The position numbers and the translations under genes were made by a program. Source: Adiantum capillus-veneris (taxonomy: Eukaryota > Streptophyta > Polypodiopsida > Polypodiales > Pteridaceae). From it: a stretch of DNA of 64,000 nucleotides. Under the pieces are notes generated by a model, which made no database searches, was not told the origin of the DNA, and was given only the letters and a program-made list of their open reading frames with translations. Positions within the stretch are counted from its first letter, which is position 1. Every line of letters starts with the position of its first letter. This document shows positions 1 through 11,764 of the stretch, in pieces. The stretch lies in assembly GCA_014529385.2 (NCBI GenBank), contig CM043944.1, positions 88,812,884 through 88,876,883 on the forward strand, written 5' to 3'.

Positions 1-470
1 CATCCTCTTTTCAGACAGGTACGTAGCTGCTTGGTCAATTCTTTGATTATCTCAATATAACTATGAAATGACCATTTACCTTGTTTTATTATATCCAACT
101 TGCATAAGATACTTTGTCTCCTCTTTTATGTGAATAATCAAGCTGAAACACTTAGATCAACTTGCTGTATGTTTTGAGTTGGCATGGTAGGTAATGGTAG
201 TACCATTTTCAAGTGGCATCCTTCAATTTTTGAGGAAAATACTCTTTCCATTCATCTTCATTGATATCCTTAAGCTCAACATACTGTTAAAAGGTCTAAA
301 TATGAACATCTGGATCAATTTTCTTACCTCCTTTAAATACTAGAAAGGCAATCTTTAAATCAAGGATCTTTCATGATGCTTGGAATTCTCTTTTGCTACA
401 GACTTGCGCTTTTTGGTTCTTTTCTTGTTGTAATGGTCAGTACTCGCTGTTATCATCTGTTTTAGTTACA
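1..470. other. Intergenic, no recognisable gene
   Basis: AT-rich sequence with no long reading frame and no repeat or RNA gene that I can recognise. Confidence 0.5.
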
Positions 471-794
471 TTATATGGGTGGTTTTCGCTTTGTCTTCTT
501 GTGTGCTAATATGTGACTCCTTCTGCTACCATCACTTTCATCTGTGTGCTTTCTAGTTTTGTGCTTCTCTCTCATTTGAGACCCATCAGACCAAGAGTGT
601 GGCTCTGCTCTCTCTGACCGTCTTCTCCTAGAATGGTGAGAGTGCTCGGACTCCAACTCCTCAACATCCCATCGGTCTAGGTTGGTGTCTGTCTCATTGC
701 TAGGATCAAGTTTAGTGTCAGAACCTTGCTCCACTTGTCTGGGATTGTGCTGACTCGATCTGTATTCTCCATAAATATGGTTGTTGGTCTTCTT
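471..794 (-). CDS. Hypothetical Arg/Ser/His-rich reading frame (possible exon)
   Basis: A minus-strand frame is open from about 794 down to 471. It has no ATG at its 5' end (a GTG lies at 734), and the bases just upstream read TATAG, which could be a 3' splice site, so this may be an internal or last exon. The roughly 108 residues are strongly hydrophilic, with runs such as HSHHSRRRRSERAEPHS and basic Lys/Arg clusters near the end (KKTKRKPP). That composition is seen in nuclear or RNA-associated disordered tails. No domain is recognisable and no partner exon was identified, so it could equally be a chance frame or a transposon relic. Confidence 0.25.
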   Translation of the reverse strand, partial: KKTNNHIYGEYRSSQHNPRQVEQGSDTKLDPSNETDTNLDRWDVEELESEHSHHSRRRRSERAEPHSWSDGSQMREKHKTRKHTDESDGSRRSHILAHKKTKRKPPI

Positions 795-2480
795 CTATAG
801 GCAACTCTTTTGGGTGGCATGATTGAAAGAAGCTAACTCCTAAAACCCAAATGGGAGATAGAGATTCCTTGTTAAGAGCAATTCAGCTCACCACTATGAT
901 CACCAAAATGGAATGAGTTGGTCACTTATGACTGCTATTTCATGTTGAATTAGTAGAGCTAGTTAAATCAGTTCAGACAAACAAACTTCAGACAATAGAT
1001 CAAATATGACAAAACTCGAAGGGAAATAAGAGACAAATATTGGAATTGGAATTGGATTGTGTATTTAGATAAGTACAACTGGAATTGAGTACAATGGCAT
1101 GAGCCAAAGGATGATATGAGCGTAATAGCCAATACAGTACAAAAGTATAATGAGCTGTAGGAATGACACTAGACAACAACAACAACCTGTCAAATGAGTA
1201 ATGGACATATTTAAAGCTTCTGGTTTGGGCCTCTGATCGACTGTCCACTGTGCAGTTAGCGCAGTAATTGGGCTCGGTAATTAGTTATTGCGTAAGGGGT
1301 GTTTATTTGTGGCATATATGGAATGAAGAACAAGGCAGTTTTTGGGCATTCACACTCCCTTTCATTACTGTCCTTTGGATTTCTTAGCACTATGAAGGAG
1401 ATTAAGGGCCACATCAAGGAAGGTGCCCTATTTGATGTAAACGTGTTGCAAAAATCATTCAGATGGCAGCAATGGAGGAATATCATCTTGTCATTGTATG
1501 AGTCCCTTAGAATGTATGTTATTGATAGTTATTGTTCTCTATTTCCCCCCTCCTGATTCCTCTCTGAGGCTCCCCCTCTTGGAGCCAAGATTGCCCCTCT
1601 CTTGTCTATGGGGCCTTCCCTTCTTTTTAATGTAATTCAGTACTTCTCCAAAGAGAAAATCAAGCCTATGGCTGGGTTCAGACGGGGCGGCGGAAGAGAG
1701 AGAGAAAGGGGCGTGCCTCCTGCATGGCAACATCTCATTGGCTGGCAAAAAGCAAAGGTATTTCCGGACCCACCATTTCATGAGCGACCCTCCCACCCTC
1801 GGAAATGAGGTACTTCCACCCGAAAGCTGCACATCTTCAGCCACGTAGGAGATTTGTGCAATTCCAGCCATTGATTTGGTGTTGACCACTCAAACTGCTC
1901 ACCCTCCCTCCGCTTTGTGTGAATTCTATGGGTGGCGGAACAGGAAAATGCATTGTACTACCGCCGCCCCGTCTGAACCCACCCTATGTCTCCTCTCCCG
2001 TAACCGTGGAGTATCCTTTGAAGTAGAAGGGTATATCCCCATTTTAATAAGTTGGGTGGTACCAAACGTTTCTTCTGAAGTTCTACCTTTGTATTTGTGT
2101 CAATTATTTTCGTTAAATGTTATGAAATTTGACAACAAATCGTGCACATGCATTGAGGAGGAGAATTGAGTCACGACTCATGACTCACGAGTCAATATGT
2201 GCACGAGCTAAACAGGCAGATAATCAGTGAGATAACACATAAAAACGCATATTGGAAATGGGGTGGAAAGTGATGTGCAGCTTCCCCTGCCCTTGCCCCT
2301 GTGGCTGTTGCACCCAGAAGCAACGAGGATTCGAGGAAACGAAACGTGGGGGCTTGTTCAACAGCTGGTGGGGCCGGCTCCGGTCCCCAATACAGGGGAC
2401 TAGGACTCGTAGGAGCCTTCTTTAGGCCTATGGCGATGGAACCTTTTTTGCAGTCCTCAGGACCTCATCCCCTCCCTGCC
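795..2480. other. Intergenic and upstream region of the BTB gene
   Basis: No convincing gene. Short frames on both strands (for example 1539-1889 minus and 1876-2169 plus) have no recognisable domains. The right part is the 5' flank of the BTB gene at 2595 and contains a cluster of TGACTCA-like motifs. Confidence 0.5.
2167..2194. promoter_or_regulatory. Cluster of TGA(C/G)TCA (bZIP/GCN4-type) motifs
   Basis: TGAGTCA (2167-2173), CGACTCA (2174-2180), TGACTCA (2181-2187) and a CGAGTCA half (2188-2194) lie end to end about 300 bp upstream of the TATA box of the BTB gene. The composite is close to an inverted repeat. bZIP factors of the GCN4/Opaque2 type bind this heptamer; a role here is inference. 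Confidence 0.4.
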
Positions 2481-2485
2481 CTTTT

Positions 2486-2493
2486 TATATAAA
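2486..2493 (+). promoter_or_regulatory. TATA box of the first BTB gene
   Basis: TATATAAA follows a pyrimidine-rich stretch and lies 101-109 bp upstream of the ATG at 2595. The paralogue at 43313 has a TATA box at a similar distance, which supports both calls. Confidence 0.7.
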
Positions 2494-2594
2494 CGCCCGC
2501 AGCAATCCTTACAAGGTGCGAAAGCACATGAGCTTGAGCTACTAGAGAAGGACACAACTTCAGTAATCTAGAGGACTTCTCACCACTGCCAAAC

Positions 2595-3833
2595 ATGGAC
2601 TACTACAGACACAGAAGCCCTCACCCTCACCCTCACCCTCACCCTCCTCCTCCTCCTCCCCCTGCCCACGACCCCAAACTTCAGCCCTCTGCTGGCTATG
2701 GCGCTCCACAAGCTGAGCTGGCTGTCGCTGAAGCCTCTCCCACACGGGCCATTCCTTGTGATGATGTCGTTTTCTATGTGGGCAAACGCAGACAAGCTTA
2801 CCATGTGAATGCTGAAAGCTTGATGCGAGGCTCTGCGTACTTCTGCAACCTGCTTCAGCATGCGAAACCGGCCCCTGGAAGCCGTAACCCTGTGTGGCCT
2901 CCCCTTGTGATTGACTCTGAAGAAGCTGTCTTTGAAAACACGCTCCTCCTGATGAGATACGGCACATTCGAAGCTCTGCCTCCCCTGTCTGCTGCAGAGA
3001 CATACCAGCTGAAGAAGGAGGCGGATTTCTATGGCATAACCTATGTGGAGCCATGTGCCCCTCGCCAGTCTGCGACCGGCGACAGTAGCAGCGATGTCTC
3101 TTGCACAAGCTCACCGCGAAGCGCTGCGAGTGGCGGGAGCCCCAAATCCAACATGAACATCAGCCCCCCTCCGACACCGCGTGGGGCAAAGCGCGCTTCC
3201 GGCCGACATCCTGAAGGGGTGCGTTTGGCATGTAGCACACCCCAGAAAGGGCTTGCAGAGCTGCCAGAATTTCCGCTTGATTTGGCAGATCCAGGAAGGC
3301 TGGTGCTTCTGTCTTGTCTGGATGCAGAGAGGGCAAAAATCTACACATGCAATTGCGGCGGCAGGGGCAGTGGGGCGACGCAGTGGGCGCTCAGTTTCCA
3401 CCACCGGCATGCCTTCTGCACAGCCTGTGGGGAAACGCCCAAAATGTCTGCCAAGCATTTTGCAGACATGTTCATGGCAGCGGCGGCACATTACACCACA
3501 GAGCAAAGTGCCACTCGCGCTGCACAGGCTACAAAATGGCAGGTAGGCTGTGACTCTACCTGCCTGCTAAGATTTGTGAGCAGCCGGGGGGATGGGCCGG
3601 ATGTGTGCAGATGTGTGGCGAGCGGCGCGGGCATGGTGGCGGAGAAGGCGGTGCAGCCGCCCACCATTTGGGCGGCCAGCTCTTACTATTCGCATGCATT
3701 CTGCACTGGCTGCTGTGAAGCAGCGGAGGGGCCTGTTCTGCTGAGTCTCTTGCTTGCCCTGCGCTACGGAGGAGGCAGCAAAGGCTCCAAGTCCTCGCGC
3801 TTTACCTTCACCGCTCCAGCCCACAGCCCCTAA
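2595..3833 (+). CDS. BTB/POZ (T1-like) protein with two C-terminal Cys/His modules, paralogue 1
   Basis: This is an intact, intron-less frame of 412 residues. Residues 9-23 are a His-Pro/poly-Pro stretch encoded by a (CCCTCA)n-like repeat. Residues about 55-150 resemble a BTB/T1 (KCTD-like) domain: it opens DDVVFYVGKR, continues FENTLLLMRYG and closes LKKEADFYGI. Residues 155-205 are a Ser/Pro-rich linker. Residues 225-395 hold two similar modules. Each has a hydrophobic LLS/LLR segment, a Cys-x-Cys pair (YTCNC at 250-254, VCRC at 337-340), then W-A-x-S and H-A-F-C-T-x-C (272-278 and 367-373). The Cys/His spacing suggests metal binding, but this is inferred. BTB domains often self-associate or recruit Cul3; the role here is unknown. 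A clear paralogue lies at 43313 on the same strand. Start chosen at the first ATG downstream of the TATA box. Confidence 0.8.
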   Translation: MDYYRHRSPHPHPHPHPPPPPPPAHDPKLQPSAGYGAPQAELAVAEASPTRAIPCDDVVFYVGKRRQAYHVNAESLMRGSAYFCNLLQHAKPAPGSRNPVWPPLVIDSEEAVFENTLLLMRYGTFEALPPLSAAETYQLKKEADFYGITYVEPCAPRQSATGDSSSDVSCTSSPRSAASGGSPKSNMNISPPPTPRGAKRASGRHPEGVRLACSTPQKGLAELPEFPLDLADPGRLVLLSCLDAERAKIYTCNCGGRGSGATQWALSFHHRHAFCTACGETPKMSAKHFADMFMAAAAHYTTEQSATRAAQATKWQVGCDSTCLLRFVSSRGDGPDVCRCVASGAGMVAEKAVQPPTIWAASSYYSHAFCTGCCEAAEGPVLLSLLLALRYGGGSKGSKSSRFTFTAPAHSP

Positions 3834-4211
3834 CCTGGGCCAATGACGCTCACCCCGCCCCCCTCCACCCTCTAGCTAGGTTCTAGCAGTTGGCTCCTAC
3901 GTCGTTAAATACTTGGGAAAATATTTTTTCTAAAGTGTATATATGTATGCCCTGCATTTTTTTTAAACCATAGCGCTTCATCCACATCCTCAAGATTTTT
4001 TAACGAGTTGGGATTTGTATGCTAATTTTGTCTACGCAATACGCATCGGTTTTCTTGGTTGATGAAAATCCACGTCCACAAAACGACTCATAAACAAGGA
4101 GAGTATGACAAGGGGTCAAAAGCACCATACCTTGATTATCTAAGATTGATTTCACTAAAGCTGCCAGCTTAGCTATGCCATGTGGTGATTTGTGATTGCT
4201 TCAATGAGGTT

Positions 4212-4213
<2 letters not shown>
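3834..4213. other. 3' flank of the BTB gene
   Basis: AT-rich; nothing else recognisable. No canonical AATAAA lies close to the stop codon. Confidence 0.4.
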
Positions 4214-4266
<53 letters not shown>

Positions 4267-4308
4267 TAATAAAAGAGAGAAAAGCATCGCGTGCTGCTAA
4301 ATGAGGAT

Positions 4309-4355
<47 letters not shown>

Positions 4356-4366
4356 AAGAGAGAGAA
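4214..4366. repeat. Two (GA)n microsatellites in a short local duplication
   Basis: (GA)n runs at 4214-4262 and 4311-4366 are each preceded by nearly the same text (AATGAGG-TGTAGAGAG), so the microsatellite and its left flank were duplicated in tandem. Overlapping Ser-Leu frames on the other strand are translation artefacts. Confidence 0.9.
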
Positions 4367-4738
4367 GCATGGCACGTTTACAAAAAATAGCGGTCGAAGT
4401 GTCCAGCCAACTTTGGAGGGGAATTGACGTAGCACACCAGAGGGGGAGCAACGGAGAATAAAAAGAATTAGGCCTACGAGGCATCGGTCAACCGCATCCT
4501 CAGGCAGCGAAGGCAGCTCTTCGTTCAACAAGGCATCGGTCAACAAGGTAGCTCTTCCGTGTAACAACCATTGTGAGTGCATTGGGTGAGTCAACACCTT
4601 AAAGTATGCAAAGGCCCACCATATCATGCTTGCACACTCTGATGGCCTGAAGTATTGCGCATATCAATTGAAAATTTCAAAAACAATGAGCACGCAATAC
4701 TGGTATGTTGGGTATGAGGACTAACAGATACAAACTTC

Positions 4739-4740
<2 letters not shown>

Positions 4741-4789
<49 letters not shown>
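4741..4789. repeat. (GA)n microsatellite
   Basis: Uninterrupted GA dinucleotide run of about 49 bp. The roughly 700 bp that follow, to 5500, contain no recognisable gene. Confidence 0.9.
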
Positions 4790-4793
<4 letters not shown>

Positions 4794-5504
4794 CTTCTGC
4801 CATGGGCTCGGGAATGAGAAGGTAATCTATTTTTGGAAAAGGTAAAAACTTTCTGTCCTTATTATTTCATCTAATTAGTCTTGAGTTTGCCTTTTCACTA
4901 AACAGGAGGTTACGTACCATGCAGTGAATGTAACCCAATGTTTGGAAATTGGGTGTGAAAAAAATAAGAAGTAAGATGAAAGTCTAAACTAAAAGACAGA
5001 AATTGTCAGATTGAAATCCGTTTTCAAAGAGCTAAAATAACCTATGAGACCAAACCAATACAATCTTTGTGGATGTAATCCAATCTCTGGGTGCAAAAAA
5101 GAAAGAAGTCACATAAAAAGCTAAACTTAAAGATAGGAATCGCTAGGGGATTTTGGTGAAACATGTTGTGCTCAAAGGTGCTTTGGTTGGTATGTATACC
5201 GAATCTGGCACTCTCACAAAAGCTCAAAATGTTTCGGATCAGCTTCTTACATAGAAAGTTGGCGCACCGGAAACTGCAGAGTAGAGGGTAAAGGGTAATT
5301 ATTTCTTTATCCTATGCTGTTCCGTGCCAGTATTGTCTGCCGTGCTAACGTTCTATGCACAGGATGTCTCATCTTTTTGTAGAGATTGGCAGCCTCACAA
5401 CACTCAATAACCCCGAAGGTGACGTGTCTGAAGCGTAGATTCCTGCTCCTATAGAGACTCTGCGCTCTAGGCCGGAGAGAGAGAGAAAGACAGACTTTCT
5501 GTTG

Positions 5505-5507
<3 letters not shown>

Positions 5508-5557
<50 letters not shown>

Positions 5558-5612
5558 TCCTGGGCTTACTGCAGGCTAGAGAGAAAGAACGAGAGATTGT
5601 GCGCTGCAGATC

Positions 5613-5696
<84 letters not shown>

Positions 5697-5697
5697 A
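5508..5697. repeat. (GA)n and compound (TG)n(GA)n microsatellites
   Basis: (AG)n spans 5508-5554. A compound (TG)n tract spans about 5619-5662 and passes directly into (GA)n and GGGA repeats up to 5697. It ends immediately upstream of the PPR relic. Confidence 0.9.
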
Positions 5698-5721
5698 TCT
5701 TTATTAAACGGCCAAAAAGCT

Positions 5722-8431
5722 CTAGGCTGATTTCAGCAAATGCAAGGCTATGAGGGTCTCTGTCCTAATGCTATCACCTACGCATCCTACGCATGCATCT
5801 TGAAGGCATGTGTCTCTATGCAAGATGCCGATATGGGCTTTAGTCAGGGGATGTTGTTGTGCTTGGCAATGCCTCAAACCTCTCCTCATGCAATCACATA
5901 AGCTGCAGCTCCTTCCGCCATCGCCATTGCCTGTGTGTGGTCGATATGTATGCCAAATGTGGTGCACTTCAAAAAGCACAGAAAGTGTTTAAGGAGCTTC
6001 CTGTTCGGAACGTCATCTTTTGGAGTGCGTTGATTGTGGGATATGCACAAGAGAAGCAGGGTTACCAATGCAGCAGGATAGATTTGCGATAGTGGGTTAC
6101 TTGAAAATAACACATACTTAGCCAACACATTAGTCAGTATGTATGTCAAGCGTGGTATACTTGTCCGAGCACAACAAGTCCTTGATGAGCTGTTGTGCTT
6201 GGCATTGCTCAATATGTATGCCAAATGTGGTGCACTTCAAAAGCAGCTTGTGGAGCTTATTGTTTGAAACGACATCTCTTCAAATGCACTGATTGTGGTA
6301 TACCCACAAGAGGAGAAGGGACAAAGAGCTGTAGGCTATTTTCAGCAGATGCAAATTGCTGGCCTTTGTCTATATGAAATCACCTACGAACAGACAGTAA
6401 GGAAGATTCAACATACCCTGAAACCAAGAACATCAGAAGTAGTACAGGTAATGGTAGGCATGATAACAAAAGTGAATGCAACAGTCGATATCTTTGCAGA
6501 AGTCACAGACTTGATGACAATGGCTGAACTTTATACTGGAGGCAAGGTGACGGAACAATGTAAGGAAGATCTAGGAGCCGATTCATCCAAGATTGTGCGT
6601 CGATCCACACGACCAATACCAAAGGTAAACTTATATTTTGACTTTGATTTCCTCTATGTGATCTCAAAACTACTTAGATTACATCATGTACTCATTAAAG
6701 CAATTAATTTACATCATTTCCATTCTAAAGGTTGTAGATGAAGGTGACAATGGTTGAAGAATTTTTGGGATTCCCAACAAAGAGACACATAGACGATACA
6801 CCACGGCATGGCAATGTTGAATGATACATGTTTTCATAAAACATCAGTAATGAGTTCTTCCTTGTACAGTTGTAGTATTTTTACAATAAGAAAGTCCCTC
6901 CAACACTGAAGGAGAAGCATAAGTCCCCCTTCAACACTGAAGGGGATAAAAGTGACGGGGGAAGGGCACGTTCCCTATGGTATTATTATAAATATGGAGA
7001 ATGGTGCCAACTCCACACCATATGTATGTATGGTTTTTTCTTTTTTTATTTATGGGCACAATCATCACAAATGCACGAAATGCATCTCTCTCCATCTTTA
7101 TTATAATGTGTATATTTTCACCTCCATATATCTTTTAATGCAAAATCTTGTTTGTGATGCGAGGTCATAGAGTTTTTGACGAAAGCTCCGAGGAGAGATG
7201 CTACAAAGCCTTCAGAATAAGAGACGCGATGAGGTGTAAGGTACAACACTGCTCTTCTTGTTTAATTCACACCATTTCCACAGCGAGTCGATCAAGGCAT
7301 ACTAGTTTCGTTACCCGACTAAAAAATAACTTGCTTGGCCATGCTTTGGTTGGTATATATGTCAAATGTGGCGCCCTTACGAAAGTTCTTGATGTGCATC
7401 CTCTCCTTGATGTCGTCACTTGGAACGTGTTGATTGCAGGATATGCCCAACATGACTACGACAAGGAAGATTTGGGTTGATAGAACTAGATGCAAAGGGA
7501 AGGACTTTCTCCAAATGCATACATGCCTTACGCAAAAGGTGTACTGCCTGGCGGTGCTTTGATCGATATGTGCATCAAATGCGGTACCCTTAAGAAATTA
7601 CAAAACGTTCTTGATGACCTTCACATGGGTGAGAGCATTCACGATGAGGTTGCTGGCCAGAGATGGTTGGAGAGAAGATGTTGTGCTTGACGATGCTTTG
7701 ATCGATATGTAGACTAAATATGGTGCCCTCATGAAAGCACAAGAGTTATTGATGGGCATCCTCTTCGAGATGTCATCTCTTGGAGCGCGTTCATTGCAAG
7801 GTATGCCCTACATGGCTGTAGCAAGGAAGGTTTGGGTTGTTTTAACCACTTGCGAAGGGAAGGGCTTTGTCCAACCTATGTTTGCACCTTAGGAGGCATG
7901 CGGTTTCATTATGGAAGACATCCACAATGCATTGGAGCTGGTCATGGGCTATTGGAGAAACTTGTTTTGCTTGGCAATGCTTTGGTCATATGCATGTTGA
8001 ATGTGATGTCCTTAGAGCCGAGTTGCGCCAGTACCAAGAGGGGTAGTGGGAGGTTGGAAACGAACCAGGTCGCACCTCAATTGTAGAGTAAAGGAACCTT
8101 TCTTTTTAGGGACAGATGCAGATGACGTGCTCACTACTGATTGAGAGACGCTACCCTACAAACAAGGATGGGAGATGTCTCCCTGAAATATAGCCTAAAC
8201 CCCTCATTTCTTCCAACGCTAGCAGGATTAATTTTGTGCTTCGACTTTCCTGGCCCTTGCTTTTGCTGAAAGTAGTGTATTCTCTCTTCCCACTCCTCCC
8301 ACTCTTCCCTGGTGCGACCCGGCTGTTACGAAAGCTCAAAAAGTTCTTCATGAGCTTTCTTTGCAAAATGTCATCGCTTGAAGCATGTCGATTGCAAGAT
8401 ATGCCCAGCATGGTAGTGGCAAAGCCATTTT
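5722..8431 (+). pseudogene. Decayed PLS-class pentatricopeptide-repeat (PPR) gene
   Basis: Several pieces of PPR repeats occur in order but in different frames. Around 5735-5800 the text reads FQQMQGYEG then LCPNAITYA and ILKACV, the start of a plant L-type repeat. MYAKCGALQKAQKVF follows at 5946, and similar MYAKCGAL text recurs near 6215. ALVGIYVKCGALTKV and DVVTWNVLIAGYAQH lie at 7345-7450, a LIDMCIKCGTLKK piece near 7560, and weaker copies continue to about 8430. Stops and frameshifts separate all of them. PPR proteins bind organellar RNA, and the PLS class usually acts in RNA editing. No start, no C-terminal E/DYW domain and no continuous frame remain. The part from about 6390 to 7200 is not PPR-like and may be an insertion. 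Confidence 0.75.
6388..6741 (+). other. Unrecognised open stretch inside the PPR relic
   Basis: A frame of about 118 codons begins within the PPR-like text and continues with unrelated sequence containing TSEVVQVMVGMITKVNAT and SSKIVRRSTRPIPK. Two AGGTAA-type donor-like sites occur (near 6447 and 6624). It could be a captured exon or part of an inserted element; I do not recognise a family. Confidence 0.25.
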
Positions 8432-9293
8432 AAGAAAGTTTTGGATGCATATGCATCCACAAACTTAAAACCGAAATTTTAACCTAAACCGCATACGCAC
8501 ACGCATATGCATATGGATAGGGTTAAATTTAAAGTCTACTTACACAAGAACTTTTGGAAAAATTCTCACAATAATTCCCACATTGTGACTTACCTGAACA
8601 TCATGAGCTTCTGTGAGGGAGGCACCGCATACCTAGCTAGGGGCCCGGTGGGGGGGGCGGTGGTCCCCTGCCCCCAATCGTACCTAGCTAGGTATGCGGT
8701 GCCTCTCGAGCAGAAGCTCATGATGTTATTCATTGTATGAAAAACACTGGAAAAGGCTCCGTTTTCCTCCACGAGAAAATTTATAAATCTTCTTGTGTTA
8801 CAAGCTAACACAACAAAAAAATGAAAACAAAAACCACATACGCATATGCAAATTAAAACTTAAACCGTATACGCATACAATTTTTGTTAAATTTAAAGCC
8901 TGAAACTTAACTATAAATCTCAAATCGCAAAGTTAAACCGCATATGAAACTTAGAACCTAAATTCTCAACTTTAATTTTTTGTTTTCGGAGTCAGGTAGG
9001 GCACGCCCGGTCGCTCCCCTCATACACCAAAAAAGTATACAAGAAGAACGACCAGGACTATGCACCCAAAAACCGAAGGCAGACGCTTTTGTCACTAGTT
9101 TCCTCGTATGCGCATAAGGCATATGGTTTAGTTTACGCTTAAAGTTTATAAGGTAACTGAAAATGCAAATGCCTTCATAAAATTTTGAACATAAATCAAC
9201 AATCGAAAATATAAGCCTAAACTTACACTTTAAATGCAAAGTTATACCGACAACAAAAAATTCAAATTTACTTTGCAACTAAAACTCTAAACT
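8432..9293. other. AT-rich DNA with AAACTTAAACC-type short repeats
   Basis: No gene. The text is dominated by degenerate AAAC(C/T)TAAAC words and by alternating CGCATATGCATA-like palindromes (for example near 8490, 8835, 8865 and 9105). It contains the foldback element annotated separately. Confidence 0.5.
8597..8727. repeat. Foldback element / long perfect inverted repeat
   Basis: Two 45-bp arms (8597-8641 and 8683-8727) are exact reverse complements except for one internal block of six bases (8614-8619 versus its partner, CTCGAG in the right arm). The 41-bp loop is almost only G and C. The outer ends are AACATCATGAGC. No flanking target duplication was seen. It could be a small MITE, an snoRNA/miRNA-like hairpin, or a recent palindromic duplication. 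Confidence 0.85.
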
Positions 9294-9340
9294 TAAACTT
9301 ACAAATTAAACGCAAATACAAAACCATTTACTAAAGATTT
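9294..9340. repeat. Left part of an AT-rich tandem-repeat unit, interrupted by a LINE
   Basis: A 39-bp segment ending ACCATTTACT (9294-9332) recurs almost exactly at 11334-11372. Removing the intervening LINE places the two as adjacent units of about 120 bp. The last 18 bp (9323-9340) are the left target-site duplication of that LINE. Confidence 0.7.
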
Positions 9341-11241
9341 CTTTTATTTTTTTTTGCAAAACTCACAATTGTGAGTGGATAGTATTAATAACATCAGAAA
9401 TATACACCAACCTCAAGCTCAGACTGAGCCTTGAGGGTCGAAGGATTACAAGTTTTCTCCTTGACAGAGAAACCACAGCTACTCCTAGGCTTTACTTATT
9501 ACAAGATGTCATCATGCCATGTAATATTCTAGACCAGTCCTCTGAAGCTTGTTTGCCTCCGATCATGTGGATCGTCACTTTGCTCTCTTGTATGATTTCA
9601 CAAAAGCTTGCCACAGCCAGATCCCCCTCAAACACGCAGCGGTTCCTTGCTTGCCAAATATGGTGAAAGAAGTAGTACCTGATTACTTGAGTGCAGACAA
9701 GAAGAACAAGACTTCCCAACCTATTACTACCAAAGAACAAGACTTCCCGACCTATTACTACCAAAGAACATATCAGTCTTGAAGAACTTAATTTTCCATG
9801 TCCTTTGAATCCACTTGCATATTTTTCCAGCCATGCCACTGATTGCCTGGCATCCCATGAAAAGGTGGGCTAGGTCTTCACTAGCTATTCTGCACCCCGA
9901 GCAACGATCGGACCCGATTCCTCTTTCTTGTATCTTTACGCCCATGGGCAGAGCACCCCACATCACTTTCCACAGAAATATCTTCATAGACTAATGCCAC
10001 CTTGGCTTCCAGATGTTCTCCATGACTCCCTCCCATCGTTTTGTCGTCCAGTGCCTCTTCCATAATTTCTTGAGGGGGCTACACCAATTAGCCTTGTGCA
10101 TTAAAACATGGTAAATGCCTTTAGAATGTAGTTTCCAAAAGAGGCTACTCCCGGGCCATCTCCAAGCGTCCCATTCAAAATTGGATTCACAAATTGGCAT
10201 CACCACCTTATCAAGCTCTTTCATCACCCTGTAGACTAGTAATCTCAAAGCCATTCAGTTGAAATTGGATGGCTAAAGAGTTAGCAGTTTTTCCGCACTT
10301 GTTGTTGCCATCCCAGAATTGCTCTAGTCGAACGAGCCCCATATTATTCACCTTCCTGGCCATTTCTATCCAATAGGGGCTTTGCGGCGGCCCCAATATT
10401 TTAGATAGCCAAGGGGACCAGTGCAAAATGGAGTTCTTAAAGTATCTGGTTGCTTCCCCCCATTCCAAAACCTCAATTGCTCTTTTGCACTTCCTCATCA
10501 GTTCCCCTGAGAGTCCACCAAATCTAAGCTAAGACCACTTCGGGGCGAGAAGTTTGTCGTACATTACAACCCCCTTCCATTTTCCCCCTTTCGATCCCAG
10601 TTTTACTGCATCAAGCATTTCCTTGGTCATGATAGCCCAAGCTTGGTCATGTTTAGCCAATGAGACCATAAATTTGGCACAAAGGGCCTCAGCATGGGAT
10701 ACAGGGTTAAGAATGTCGAGCCCTCCTTGGTCTACCGGGCAAGCAACTACCTCCCATCTAGCCCACTGCCATGGCCGTGAGGTTTTCGTATTGTTCTTCC
10801 AAAGAAACCTTTTCACTGGTTTTAAGAATTCTTTCCAGTTACATTTAGCCATCTTGAGCACGGGGCTGAGGAAAGCAATATACGGGATCATAAAAGCATT
10901 GATCACTCTAATACGGCTTTTGAAGGGGAGGAGAACAAACTCCCATCTTCTCATTTTTGAGCTTATTTTTTCAAGGACCCATTGAAACCTTTGCCTATGG
11001 GTTACGTCCACCTCTACGGGGGCTCCCACGTGTTTGAATACACTCCCTTTTGAGATAATCTCTCCTGTCCAGACTGCAGGGTTAAAAGAGTCGTTCTGCG
11101 GACAAGGAGATAAGTCTTGACTTCTCTATATTGCACTTGGATCCAGAGGCCAGGGAAAATGTTTGCACAATCTCTAGAGCTCTCTCGACAACTTGAGGGC
11201 ACGTCTTCAAGAATAGGAGCGAATCATCTGCGAACATTTTG
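9341..11241 (-). mobile_element. 5'-truncated LINE (non-LTR retrotransposon) with poly(A) tail and target-site duplication
   Basis: The element lies on the minus strand. Its 3' end is an A-rich tail seen as the T-rich tract at 9341-9356. It is flanked by an imperfect 18-bp direct repeat starting ACCATTTACT (9323-9340 and 11242-11259, two mismatches), the usual sign of target-primed insertion. The 5' end is cut inside the reverse transcriptase domain. It landed in an AT-rich tandem repeat. Confidence 0.85.
9488..11241 (-). pseudogene. LINE ORF2 remnant: reverse transcriptase C-terminus and zf-RVT
   Basis: Read on the minus strand from 11241, the product starts at the catalytic RT motif KMFADDSLLFLK. 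It continues through the thumb region (FKHVGAPVEVD, then 11029-10529 containing RWEFVLLPFKSRIRVI and FLWKNNTKTSRPW) and ends with a zinc-binding zf-RVT region (RCSGCRIASEDLAHLFMGC near 9890) and the usual plant-LINE tail (IWQARNRCVFEGDL near 9640). Frames change several times (near 11020, 10510, 10230, 9990 and 9840), so it cannot be translated as one protein. The endonuclease and the front of the RT domain are missing. Confidence 0.85.
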
Positions 11242-11520
11242 ACCATTTACTTAAGACTTAAAACTATTTACTGAACTCAAATTTGGACCTAAATTTAAAC
11301 TTAACATAAAACCATTTATTAAAAATGTAAACCTAAACTTACAAATTAAACGCAAATACAAAACCATTTACTTAAAACCTAAAACTATTTACTGAACCTA
11401 AATTTAAACTTAACATAAAACCATTTATTAAAACCTAAACTTAAAACCATTTACTTAATCTTTTAATTACTTAATTGAAAGCACAAATCGTAAAACTAAA
11501 TTGTATACACATATTCAAAC
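11242..11520. repeat. AT-rich tandem repeat, unit about 120 bp (right part)
   Basis: The sequence following the LINE target duplication carries on the repeat begun at 9294. The block starting ACAAATTAAACGC recurs at 11341, followed by the same order of words (ACTATTTACTGAAC, TTAACATAAAACC). The composition is of degenerate AAACCTA words. Confidence 0.6.
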
Positions 11521-11654
11521 TTTTTTTTTTCAAAACTCAGAGAGCGTGAACAGTAAATTCAAATCAAATTTTTTACACGAAACATCCCTACTTAAACCAA
11601 GCTAGGGATCCATCAAGCCAAAACAAAACACCATCATGACCCAATTCAACATAC

Positions 11655-11760
11655 AAAAGGGCCTGAGGTTGCTCAAAAACCCACCAGGACCCATTACAGT
11701 AGACAAAGCATATCGCGAAAACCTGAGGTTGCCACGAAGACCCACCAAGTCTTGTATGAG
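11655..11760. repeat. Short diverged tandem duplication
   Basis: CCTGAGGTTGCTC and CCTGAGGTTGCCAC, each followed by AA/AGACCCACCA, occur about 60 bp apart. They lie just left of the palindrome-bearing repeat array. Confidence 0.5.
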
Positions 11761-11764
11761 AGAA